Source: Sphaeroforma sirkka
Lineage: Eukaryota > Opisthokonta > Ichthyosporea > Ichthyophonida
Length of the DNA stretch: 23,219 nucleotides
Assembly: GCA_001586965.3 (NCBI GenBank)
Contig: LUCW03000335.1
Span: forward strand, 20,001 to 43,219
Reading direction: 5' to 3'
Made by a program: the position numbers and the translations under genes. How positions within the stretch are numbered: the first letter of the stretch is position 1; each line of letters starts with the position of its first letter. The notes beneath the pieces were generated by a model, which saw nothing but the letters and a program-made list of their open reading frames with translations, made no database searches and was not told the origin of the DNA. Shown here in pieces: positions 8,469 to 17,975 of this stretch.

Positions 8469-9650
8469 TGTAGAAATACGGCCTCCGGTCAGTCTAAAAT
8501 ATCAAGATCAATTGAGATAATACATTGGTTTTTTTTATTTGTATTTTAAATAATTTAATACAAGCTCTTTTTCCAATATTTCCAAAGTGTTCTAAATTCA
8601 CTTTGATGGCTCCAATAGCTTGAGTATTTGGTATGACTCATCTGCTTGGACCTATTTGAAACATTAGTAGATGTAGGATATTATAAACTAAATTTTATAA
8701 TCTCCGAACTACTACTTATAGATTTTGGTCCTCCCGATAAGTCTTTTTCTTTTTTTAACTTTTCTTCAGATGGAACTTTATTTATATCAGCTAATGTATT
8801 AAAATATCCTGAGTATTTGGTATGACTCATCTACTTGGACCTATTTGAGACATTAGTAGATGTAGGATATTATAAACTAAATTCTACAATCTCTGAACTA
8901 TTACTTACAGGTTTTGGTCTTCCCGCCAATCTTCAAAACCCAATAAGTCTTTTTTCTTTTTTAACTTTTCTTCAGATGGAACAAATTCACTTTGATGGCT
9001 CCAATAGCTTGAGTATTTGGTATGACTCATCTACTTGGACCTATTTGAAACAGTAGTAGATGTAGGATATTATAAACTAAATTTTATAATCTCCGAACTA
9101 CTACTTATAGATTTTGGTCCTCCCGATAAGTCTTTTTCTTTTTTTAACTTTTCTTCAAATGGAACTTTATTTATATCAGCTAATGTATATAAATAGCCTG
9201 AGTATTTGGTATGACTCATCTACTTGGACCTATTTGAGACATTAGTAGATGTAGGATATTATAAACTAAATTCTACAATCTCTGAACTATTACTTACAGG
9301 TTTTGGTCTTCCCGCCAATCTTCAAAACCCAATAAGTCTTTTTTTCTTTTTTAACTTTTCTTCAGATGGAACTTTATCAATATTAGCTCATGTATTAACT
9401 TGACTTACTTTCGTATGCTTATCTACAAATTAGACATGTGGCCATAAACACTTAGTACCTCTAGTGTAAATTATTTAATATAGAACAGCTAGAAGTACGT
9501 CCTATGTGATCGCGGATATTAAGGCTCTTACCAAGAGGCAGTCCCGATCATTCTTACACAAGCTACTACCGCTAAATACTAACTGATTCAAATTGTATCT
9601 TTGTTTATATAACATACTTTAAAATATAAGAATATTCATCGAAGTTTACA
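8469..9650 (+). repeat. 3' LTR of copy A, expanded
   Basis: Begins TGTAGAAATACGG and ends GAAGTTTACA. At 1182 bp it is about twice the 595-bp LTR of copy C; the excess is accounted for by internal tandem copies of one segment (8593-9387). The unique ends match the other LTRs. It abuts pol sequence at 8468 and AT-rich sequence at 9651. Confidence 0.93.
8593..9387 (+). repeat. Four-unit tandem repeat with dimer (A-B-A-B) order in the LTR
   Basis: The landmark GAGTATTTGGTATGACTCAT occurs at 8622, 8811, 9011 and 9200, spacings 189, 200 and 189. Units 1 and 3 share variants (CTCCGAACTACTACTTATAG, short GATAAGTC segment); units 2 and 4 share others (CTCTGAACTATTACTTACAG, CCGCCAATCTTC). The dimer period is 389. 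Each unit carries a CATCTAC...GTAGATG inverted pair, imperfect in unit 1. Confidence 0.92.
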
Positions 9651-10309
9651 TTACCCTACTCTTCATTTTTAATAATATGCTTACTGCAGTAGGTCAAGTA
9701 GCAAAGAAAGAAACACAAAACATAGAACACAAGAGCAAGAATACCAAGATGAGCTTAACACAACTTTATTAAGAACTTAGACTAAAGCTAAAAGGGGCCA
9801 CCGAGTGGAAAACAAGAGGTGGCCGACATCAGAGACGAGCTCTCAAGCAAGCAAAGAAGAAGTATAATCAGATCAAGCAGATAGATGAAGGCTGGAGAGC
9901 TGAGAAGAGGAGGCTGCGCTTCTTCTCGGAACAAAGCATGTGAAACCCGACAAATAAGGTGACTGTGTCAACTGAAAACGTGTTTGTGAAAACTAGGTGA
10001 AAAGAGATATACCTAAAAAAAAGAAAAGTGTCAGTGTAGTTGGTTTATCAACGTTGGGAAAATAAAGAACATATAAAAATAGTGAGTCATACACACAAGA
10101 ACGTACACAAGTAGAGGCACTAAGAAAAACAAAAATATGTTGCGCACACACCACAATAAAGTACCAATAATATCAACCGTGCAACAAGCATAAAACACCA
10201 ATAACTAAGCTAGGAGTGTCGCACAAGAAGCACTACAACTACAGGGGCGAGCATACGAATATCTCAAACAAAATGATACAAACCAGAGACAATTCAGATC
10301 TATGTGGTT
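9651..10309. other. AT-rich stretch with short decayed reading frames
   Basis: No recognisable gene. A frame beginning at ATG 9750 with an internal TAA continues to TGA near 9943 and is strikingly basic (ALKQAKKKYNQIKQI, then AEKRRLRFFSEQ), looking like a decayed coiled-coil segment. A second open stretch at about 10197-10386 (AQEALQLQGRAYEYLKQ) runs into the tandem duplication. Both could be remnants of ORF1 of the non-LTR element that follows; evidence is weak. Confidence 0.35.
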
Positions 10310-10573
10310 GTGTATTATAAGATCTAAATGGCTACATAGAATAAGATTCATAGATACGCAAGTACACTAACGCAGACATCCTCCACTAACGCAGACATCC
10401 TCCAATCTACCGCGGACCGTCTCCAGAAGGCTTACCAAGCAGTGTATTATAAGATCTAAATGGCTACATAGAATAAGAATCATAGATACGCAAGTACACT
10501 AACGCAGACATCCTCCACTAACGCAGACATCCTCCAATCTACCGCGGACCGTCTCCAGAAGGCTTACCAAGCA
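10310..10573. repeat. 132-bp tandem duplication with a nested 19-bp duplication
   Basis: Bases 10310-10441 and 10442-10573 are identical except for one visible change (AGATTCAT versus AGAATCAT). Inside each copy the 19-mer CACTAACGCAGACATCCTC is itself present twice in tandem. The outer period is 44 codons, so it keeps the frame; the inner one does not. Confidence 0.95.
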
Positions 10574-10819
10574 AAGCATGATGCAAACCTCTTCTCACCT
10601 AACCCGCGAATCCCGGCAAACGCTAAAGAATTAGCGCGTGCGGAACCCGGACGACATCATATACCAACGGTCTCCCCGACACAATCATCCGACACGATGG
10701 ATGGCAATACGCAGCCTCAGCTTTCCACGACAGACTCTTCGACGACAGGCAATGATATAGAAATGGCTGACGTCGTTAAAGAAGAGAGCCCAGTAGTATT
10801 GACCGATGATGAACAATGT
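10500..10819 (+). pseudogene. Possible ORF1 C-terminus of the non-LTR element
   Basis: An open frame through ADILQSTADRLQKAYQAKHD and a Ser/Thr/Asp-rich tail ends at TAG 10819, just before the endonuclease frame begins. The frame enters from the tandem duplication upstream. Composition (helical part, then acidic disordered tail) is compatible with an ORF1/gag-like protein, but no nucleic-acid-binding motif is visible. Confidence 0.4.
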
Positions 10820-11640
10820 TAGGACCAATGAGGACGACGTTCTTCAACCCACAAGAACTCAACATGGACAACGCGGCACATACAGATAAGAGTTTGAACG
10901 TTATATCGATTTCAAGTCAGGTTGATGTTATGTGTGTGGTTGAAACCTGGCATATCACCACATTTCTTAGTTATATACGCTCGAACACACGCTATCATAT
11001 ACTACATCACACTATACGGCATGATATCTTACACCCATTCACACTGTGGTATTGGTATCTTTTCCAAACGCCACCTATCGAATTTTCAACTTGTACACTC
11101 TTCACTGTACGCGGTGTTCTTTGTGTGCTTTGTTGTTCATATGGCCGTGTTCTACTTCCCACTCAAATCACTTACTGAAGAAAACGTTAGGCGATACATG
11201 AATTCCCCCGAGATTGGCGGTTTCCAACCAGATGTCGTGTGGGGAGATTTCAACTTCTTCAACTTCAAAGCCCGGAAGTATGGCCCCGCATCTACAAATC
11301 ACGGACTAGGTATGAAAACGATTGAGAATACTCAGCGTAATACGTGGCACTTGGACTACCTCTATGCTGGCGGCTCAACTGGTACAGAACATGCGTATCA
11401 TCGACCTACCACCACCGCCTCCCTCCAAACTTATAAGCTGACGGACTACGGTATCTGTGGTGACCACACCTTTGGACTCGATCTCCAGATACTTCCCACG
11501 AATCAAATACATCGGCCCCAACACATGCCAGCAATGCCGCCGCCTCCGGACCAACGCCTCCCCTCCCATGGATTTAACCGATATCGCCATCGACTGTATC
11601 ACCTACGCAACAAATTCCGCGCGCGACTATTTTAAGCCGA
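10816..11640 (+). pseudogene. Non-LTR retrotransposon: AP-endonuclease-like domain
   Basis: Two overlapping frames together show the exonuclease-endonuclease-phosphatase layout: VDVMCVVETWH (catalytic E) in the first frame, then after a frame change near 10970 CGIGIFSK, FFVCFVVHMAVFYFPL, PDVVWGDFNFFN (D and N) and finally GDHTFGLDLQI (terminal D-H pair). Such domains nick target DNA for target-primed reverse transcription. The frame change and a changed third strand make this copy inactive. The clade (L1-like or another) cannot be told by eye. Confidence 0.72.
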
Positions 11641-12626
11641 AATCCGGGCGCATCAGAACCTACTACGGTCGTATCTCACTTTACATGGACAAGCGGAAGG
11701 GCTGCTACGGATTCTCGACCGCATCTGGCGCTATGCCACTAACCCACAAATCTTTGGAGGGTTCTATTATGACTTAAACAGACCCTGAGTTCAGCGGCTG
11801 CCAAACCACTTGGTCGCTCTCCCACGCCTATGGATACTTCTGCGCCACGCTGGAATGCCCGAAAATGTGCGCTATATGGGAGAGTCCCTACCCCAGTGAC
11901 ATACCCCGGCACGCTCTCGTCTCTACTCCATAGAACGAGTGGCATCCTACAAGGCTCAATCATCGGCCCCTAGCTCTTTATTATCTACATGGGATCCTTA
12001 GCTGTCACGCTAGCACACTTTCGGCCCAAGCTCCTTCGCTCTTATTTATTTGTCGATGACACACGGATCCAAGCCCCTCGATCGGTTTCGCTCCAGCCTT
12101 TCTTAGATGACATTGATGCGTGGGGCCGCAAATCTGGCCTCGAACAGTGTGTCATTAAACCCCTGAGTACGATCTACCGACTTGCAACACGCGGCGTCAA
12201 CCCTCCGTATAAATGGTGAGCTATACGCCGACGCTTGCAGACGCATCTCGGGACACACGTTACCTCCTCCTGAAGATGGCGCCCTCAGATGCCAAACCGA
12301 AACACTCCAAATATCTGGAGTTCCCACTCTCTCACGGAGTACCAGGAATCAACCTCGCCAGACATACGGAATCCCTGGTTGCAGCATTGTCACTGGGTAT
12401 CGCCTCTTTCCGCGCTTATGGCTTCCATGGCTTTAGCTGGCGACACCCCCGCAACCGACTGGTGATGTTCAAAACATTCATCCTATCCACGGCTACATAT
12501 GGGCTGAACATTATTACCTGGGCTCCGCCTATATGGAAGGATGCGTTGGACAACCTGTTTGAGCGCTTTAACTCAGCACTCATCCAAGCAGGAGCCATCA
12601 TCACGGGCACTAAAACCCCTCGGTAA
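11641..12626 (+). pseudogene. Non-LTR retrotransposon: reverse transcriptase (degenerate)
   Basis: SGILQGSIIGP-stop-LFIIYM, with a TAG at about 11971, corresponds to the motif upstream of the active site; YLFVDDTRI at about 12039 is the FADD/YADD catalytic box, with both aspartates kept. DIDAWGRKSGLEQCVIKP follows as the usual W..GL..N..KT region. A thumb-like part (LVMFKTFILSTATYGLN) ends at 12626. Several stops and frame changes occur, and the N-terminal RT fingers are poorly recognisable. Continuous in order with the endonuclease at 10816-11640. Confidence 0.72.
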
Positions 12627-13356
12627 CCCAAACATCAAACAAACTTACACCACTTTTGCAGCCTGCTCCTCGCGCGACCGTTCGCGGACTACTTCGGAGG
12701 TTGCCTGGGAATACAACTCGACTCAATGGCCAGCACAAATCCACTTACCCCTCTGACTCAATCCGCCTTGGCCCAAGACAAACCATCACTGCGCTTCTCG
12801 TACAATATCTATACTCACTTGAAAAGTGTACACAAAAACACGGGCGGGCGTACACCCGACCATGTAGCCATCCGCCAACGCTGTGACGACATCAGAAAGA
12901 ACTCAACAAAACGTTGGTCCAACAATGAGATCGCGGCAATGGCCCGGCGCCAATACTACTACCAACTGGTTTTGGTTAAACCGCCATCCTCAAACCAAGA
13001 CACAGCCAGACACGACAGCTTCAATCGTTGCTTCAAGTCTACACCAATCCGGCTCTGTGCTATGATTGTGACGAGTACGTACATGTTCACATTGCTCGAC
13101 TATCGCACCGACGACTGTCTCTGCACTGTCTGCCCCGGTAGCCACAAGTTCACTACCACCCACTTTACCTGCATCCAACAACTGATTCGACGCATCCTGG
13201 TAGGCCCGAAACTGCCTCCCATTGGCCCTGACCTCCTCCAGCAATTGCAGGACCGTCATGACTTCTACGGTATCTTGGCCCTCCACGAACACTTGGGATC
13301 CTTTCTCCAGCATGTAGAACAACCTCCGTACCCACACATGTTTCTGACACATCAAG
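12627..13356 (+). pseudogene. Non-LTR retrotransposon: C-terminal region
   Basis: Downstream of the RT several frames stay open but none throughout. One contains CYDC at about 13061 followed by histidines and a cysteine, which could be the remains of a zinc finger of the kind ending many non-LTR ORF2 proteins. No poly(A) or simple 3' tail is seen: the sequence passes directly at about 13357 into the T-rich start of the Crypton-flank repeat. The end of the element is therefore placed by its neighbour, not by its own feature. Confidence 0.45.
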
Positions 13357-13517
13357 TTTTTGTATTTTTTTCTAAGTCTCAGAACCTTAGGCTCAAAACA
13401 AACAAAAAAACCCTGGTATCCAATGACATGTCTTAGGACTCTCTATGTACCTTCTATCTATTGGGTACTGGGAGTAGCACCGAGAATCGTACAAATGGCG
13501 TACATTAGTACATTGTT
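13357..13517 (+). repeat. Crypton-flank repeat, upstream direct copy
   Basis: Matches 15940-16098 in the same orientation with scattered differences, from the T-rich run through CTAAGTCTCAGAACCTTAGG to GTACATTAGTAC, then diverges. The two copies flank the recombinase gene as direct repeats 2.6 kb apart. They could be the ends of adjacent elements in a tandem pair or the termini of one composite unit. Confidence 0.85.
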
Positions 13518-13533
13518 TCGGTCGTACGACCGA
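13518..13533. repeat. Perfect 16-bp palindrome TCGGTCGTACGACCGA
   Basis: The 16 bases read the same on both strands. The palindrome begins right where the direct-repeat copy stops matching its partner downstream of the Crypton gene, and part of it (GGTCGTACG) recurs near 13827. Confidence 0.85.
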
Positions 13534-13996
13534 GGTAGTACTCTTCCATGGTGTAGCATACTCATTATGTCCATCCCGTCTACTTGATTGGTCACCGGAG
13601 ATTTGTACACTCACACCAGGCCAAACACCATTGATTATCAATCATGATACTATGGTATTTTTCTGTTACTCCCACCATTCTAGTCGCACGCATCGTCGCA
13701 GAAAAGACGCTATATTTATGACTTTATATGACCAGTCTTCAAATTTTATCTAAATTCGTCAATTGATTGTCATTCGATTGGATGAAAGGCCTAGCATCTT
13801 TGGATGTTATTTGAGTAAAACAAGCACGGTCGTACGTTTTTTGCAGTGTAATAAATATGAACAACGCACAAACAAACAAGCATGCTTTGCAACTATTGAG
13901 ATAAACAGCTAAGTCATGGTTCAGGTTAAAGTAGTTAAGCAGTACGAAAATAATAGGAGAGACTTCCTGACTTAATGGAGGCCTGATATAGATTGA
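13534..13996. other. AT-rich leader region before the recombinase gene
   Basis: No gene or RNA recognised. Short frames on the minus strand (13739-14011) lack any family pattern. It may hold the promoter and the 5' end of the Crypton element; the frame leading into the recombinase opens after TGA 13994. Confidence 0.4.
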
Positions 13997-15860
13997 AGTA
14001 GTTATGCACAATTACAAGATATTGATATTGAATTGCTTGTGCAGATCATGCCGGCTGATCTTTGCAGATACTTCAGGATGCTTGCATACGGTAGAGAAAC
14101 CCGTGGACCCGATGATCGTCCCACAATGCGTAGAGAATCTGGACTGCAGTATATAAAAAAATCAATCTCATACTTTGTGCCCAGAAATCATATGGAATGG
14201 GATACAGTGGACCTAAAAGGAAATCCAACCAAGTCCCCTGAATTGAATGCACTGTTAAAGGAGATGGAGAGAGCCGAAGTACGAGGTGAGGGTAAAGAAT
14301 CACAGGCTAAGAGACCATTAGAGTATGACGAGTTCCTATCAACATGACTTTCTGCATGCGTTATGATGGACATTTCAGTTGGTGTGTAGAGTAGATGATG
14401 CAACAAACCTCAAATACGAAGATTTTAAGGCTCTCGACACGCATCCTGACGATATATCCATACAGGGTTGCCGCAGTAAGAATATACGCAGTCGTGATCA
14501 AGTATATCGACAAGTTGTTCTAGGATCAATGGATCCTTACATGTGTGCACTTAGCGGGCTTGTTGCACATTTGGTAGAGCAACTTAGAAATAGAATTTTT
14601 GTGCCAGGGCGGCTCACGTTAGGTTGGATGTTTACAATGAATAAGAATACTGGTCGCGATGATAAGTTAAATACTGATGTTTCACGAAACGCGATTCATA
14701 GAATAGCAAATCTTGATGAGTTTGAGGCACAAGGCGAGATACCAGATATAGGAACGCATAGTTTTAGAAAATGCCCGTGCATATATGCACAGCGAAGAGG
14801 CATCAGTAAAGATGATGCTGAGTCAAGGGGTCGATGGGCTGCTACAAAACCAAAACGTACATGTACGAGACGTAGACGACAGGTAGATACATATACTAGT
14901 AATCTACTACCTCTACCCGATGCAAAAGTATCAGAAGCCCTTTGTGGTCCGAGAGGTGCTTGTAGATACAAACTTAAAGCTCCTTATTATCTGAATCAAG
15001 ATGCAATGGAACATATACTACCAGGTTTATATGATGTATTAGATATTCCGGCACAGCACTAGCGTACGTTTTCACTGATAGCGCTTTGGCTAGGACTGAC
15101 AAAAAGTCAGCTTGTAGCTCCCGAATATCATGAACATACATTCAACTTCATCAAGGGTCTGTATCCAAATATAATAGAAGGTGAACTACAAGTTATAGTG
15201 GGAGTGCCAATAGTTGTAATTATGGCCGGAGTTGATGATTTCAAGGCTCAGGAAATTGACATTAATCACAATGATGGAGTGAATCAGCCACCACTCAATG
15301 AACAAGAACTACAAAATCAAATCATCAGTCTGACAACAGAGGTTAGACACAGCAGGTTCATTACAATACTAGACATCAACAACAGCAAGGTTCTCTTAAT
15401 AGATTACGTCGTGACATGATGAGTGAATTCCATCACATGCGATTGCCCAGAGGCAGAACTAACAATAATAACCAAAACAATGCACCAAATCAGCAAGCTG
15501 ATGCGAATGTACAGAGTAGCAGTAATAATGCTGCTGGATGAGGTGATGAAGGCCCGGCAAGTGGATATGCTGAAGTAGTCAAAGTCCCAAGAACATTGTG
15601 GCGTCTTTGGTTAGAATACGAGAGAGGCTTGGATGAAAATAAGCCTGCAAAGAACTTCACGAATTCGGAACGAGGAAGAATCAAGTCCGTATACAGTTTT
15701 CGAAATAGCTTTTGGCGTGCAATGGTAAAGACCATCGATCGGGGACACACAGCCCGAGAAACCATAGAAAAATTAGAAAATGCATACGGAGCTGCTTTTA
15801 TCAGTTTCTAGGATGTGTAGGACTATATCTAGTGATAAAGACCTGGAAGCTGTTCAATAA
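13997..15860 (+). pseudogene. Crypton-type tyrosine recombinase with GCR1_C-like tail
   Basis: First Met at 14048. The N-terminal core-binding part has YIKKSISYFVP and GNPTKSPELNALL, as in recombinases of protist and fungal Cryptons. Catalytic part: box I Arg in VCRVDDATNL (about 14384), box II H..R in GTHSFRKC (about 14757), RGRW (about 14830), and the presumptive nucleophile Tyr in VDTYTSNLLPLPDA (about 14893). A post-catalytic region, Asn/Gln-rich linker and GCR1_C-like DNA-binding tail (LWLEYERGLDENKPAKNF) follow. It would cut and rejoin DNA through a covalent 3'-phosphotyrosine. Defects: a frame change and TGA near 14347-14375, TAG 15060, a frame change in the linker near 15340, TGA at about 15539, and one extra T at about 15796 that the left arm lacks. 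Confidence 0.82.
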
Positions 15861-15939
15861 ATGGTGTAATCATGATTTCTGATCTTAAATTGCATGCAAT
15901 TTTCATTTTCGGATTTAATTATGTTATTTCTTTTGTGTG

Positions 15940-16098
15940 TTTTTGTATTTTTTCTAAGTCTCAGAACCTTAGGCTCAAAACAACAAAAAAATTCTGGTAT
16001 CCAATGACATGTCTTAAGACTGTCTATGTACCTTCTATCTATTGGGTACTGGGAGTAGTACAGAGAGTCGTACAATTGACGTACATTAGTACAGTTGT
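15940..16098 (+). repeat. Crypton-flank repeat, downstream direct copy
   Basis: Second direct copy of 13357-13517, located 80 bases after the recombinase stop codon. Also present inverted in the left arm at about 997-1158. Confidence 0.85.
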
Positions 16099-16102
16099 TC
16101 TC

Positions 16103-16516
16103 CATATCCCGGCCAATCACGCTGCTGAAGTGCTACTTTCTCCAAACCAAGTCATCGCGCCTGTTGATTCCGTCTATGGCACTTCCGATCCAGGCCAACC
16201 ACCACATACCGAGTGCATCCAGGGTCTGGTGCGGCATCGATTCACCCCCAACCTCGCTCCTCAACCGAGTTATGACGAATAATCTGATCCTACTCGGCGG
16301 TACGTACTCTGCACTAACCCATTCCACGGCACTACACGGTGCAGACCCGATCCGTACCACTAAGGCGGGTACGCTACTTAGTAGGTCAACAAGCGAATAT
16401 GTGGCACATTTTGATGGTGTCAGTTTTTTGTCAACACCGGCCTGAATTGACCCAGCGCATATCTCCGTCGTCAACGCACTTGGCCCAAGCTTCAAACGGG
16501 AATCTTGGTAGACTTA
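16103..16516. other. GC-richer unassigned block, right arm copy
   Basis: Inverted counterpart of 583-996. Both strands are open for over 100 codons, but from TTG-type starts and without recognisable motifs. No RNA gene is seen. It may be part of an unrecognised element that lies between the Crypton and the decayed pol gene. Confidence 0.4.
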
Positions 16517-16521
16517 ATCCA

Positions 16522-16624
16522 CTCTCGGGAAATGATTGAGAAATTTAATTTGCTCTCAGGAGTCGGTTAAGTATTAAAACTCAACTCTCGGAAGTAATTT
16601 AAGCAACTTGATTTGCTCTCGGGA
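16522..16624 (+). promoter_or_regulatory. Four CTCTCGGGA-type boxes with 31-32 bp period (right arm)
   Basis: Boxes at 16522-16530, 16553-16561, 16585-16593 and 16616-16624 (CTCTCGGGA, CTCTCAGGA, CTCTCGGAA, CTCTCGGGA). They directly precede the open frame that starts at 16629 and encodes the Dam-like fragment, which suggests promoter or enhancer sites of that retroelement, or a terminal repeat array. Confidence 0.5.
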
Positions 16625-16628
16625 GTGA

Positions 16629-17453
16629 GCTATCTCTGATGATTTCTATAAATCAAGACGGTTTCTTGCTGTAAAATTTGGCCTGCTACCTGTAGTATCT
16701 CAGCGTCTACACGAAGATACATTTAATACTCAAAAGTCAGAGGGATTACAAGACGCGAACAAAAGAACCCACAACAGCCAAGAGTATACCATCTTGGAAA
16801 CTAACATGCCCATAACCATATTAACTATAGACTGGATGTTACACCCCAGATTCTACAAAAAAGCTGAACGACGGTTTAGGAAATTCACAGTAGATATGTT
16901 GTATCAGCACACAATGCACACACAGATAAATACTATACCAAAGATCAGAATGCGATCCCTCCAACAAGTCATCCATCATGGGTCGCTGGATCAACAACAC
17001 GGACGTGACCGAAGAGATGGCGGCCACGGAGCAAGAGAGGCTGAAGGACTCGGGGGTCATTCGCCGCTGCGAGGAACAGGAGGAATACCTGAATCCGAAG
17101 GACATCAACAAGGCAGCGGAGAAACACGCATACCGCGCGGAGGGTCTAGAGAAACTATCTCAGATCGCTCGTCACGGGGATGTAGCTGTATTGTCCAGTA
17201 CAAAGCCGGCTTCTATGCGTTGGCTGTGGCTGATCCCAAGCTCTGGCAGTTTCGGGATCACCAGGGCCAACTTTGGTGCTTCCTGGCCCTCCCCATAAAG
17301 GCGATGTCCTCACCAATATGGTTCCACCTGCTGATGGATATGTTCATGGGGGCTACGTTCTCACCAGCATGGTTCCACATGCTGATGGATGTGTTCCGCT
17401 GGATAACGAGAAGAAGAGGAATCCGAATGATTCTGCACGTGGTCGACCTTTAA
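16629..17453 (+). pseudogene. Decayed retroelement pol: Dam-like domain followed by RT
   Basis: An open frame from 16629 includes TIDWMLHPRFYKKAERRF and FTVDML (Dam-like pattern). Around 16978 the RT signal moves to another frame: ERLKDSGVIRRCEEQEEYLNP, then KAGFYALAV, FRDHQGQLWCFLALPI, GATFSPAWFHMLMDVF, and finally RRGIRMILHVVDL, where the Y.DD box has degenerated to HVVD. The GATFSP motif region is tandemly duplicated (17300-17401). RNase H is not evident, and the Dam-like part lies before rather than after RT, so two fragments may have been joined. It is a different family from Gypsy A/B/C. Confidence 0.65.
17300..17401 (+). repeat. 51-bp in-frame tandem duplication inside RT
   Basis: 17300-17350 and 17351-17401 are similar copies (shared ATGGTTCCAC and CTGATGGAT) encoding SPIWFHLLMDMF and SPAWFHMLMDVF. 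The period equals 17 codons. It duplicates the conserved motif preceding the RT active site, which would disrupt the palm. Confidence 0.88.
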
Positions 17454-17565
17454 CTATTAGGTCACCCACGGACCATCATGTAGCAGAAGTGATACATAGA
17501 TCAGCTCCTGAACGCACCGGGGCGAGGGATAGTGAACACAGTGATCACTATCTCCAATCCCATAT

Positions 17566-17975
<410 letters not shown>

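Larger units (their letters stand above)
2184..9650 (+). mobile_element. Ty3/Gypsy LTR retrotransposon, copy A
   Basis: Layout: 5' LTR (truncated), gag, protease, RT, RNase H, Dam-like domain, linker ORF, integrase, 3' LTR. RT-RNase H before integrase places it in the Ty3/Gypsy order. It lacks the first 45-48 bases of its 5' LTR, lost at the join with the left inverted-repeat arm. It also lacks the last part of pol that copy C retains: the frame after the integrase tail runs directly into the 3' LTR at 8469. No TGG-type primer-binding site follows the 5' LTR, so primer choice is unclear. Several frameshifts make it non-autonomous as written. Confidence 0.93.
14911..17098. repeat. Right arm of the 2.2-kb inverted repeat
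   Basis: Reverse complement of 1-2186. It begins inside the recombinase gene, right after the catalytic-tyrosine segment, and ends only because the left arm reaches the window edge. On this side the recombinase gene continues upstream of the arm boundary, so the right copy is the parental, less damaged version and the left one is the truncated derivative. Confidence 0.96.

Noticed and set aside
8593-9387. CRISPR-like array
   Set aside because: The units are about 190 bp, directly abutting, without unique spacers, and lie inside an LTR of a eukaryotic element.
9651-10309. tRNA or other RNA gene in the AT-rich gap
   Set aside because: No cloverleaf or internal promoter boxes could be recognised.
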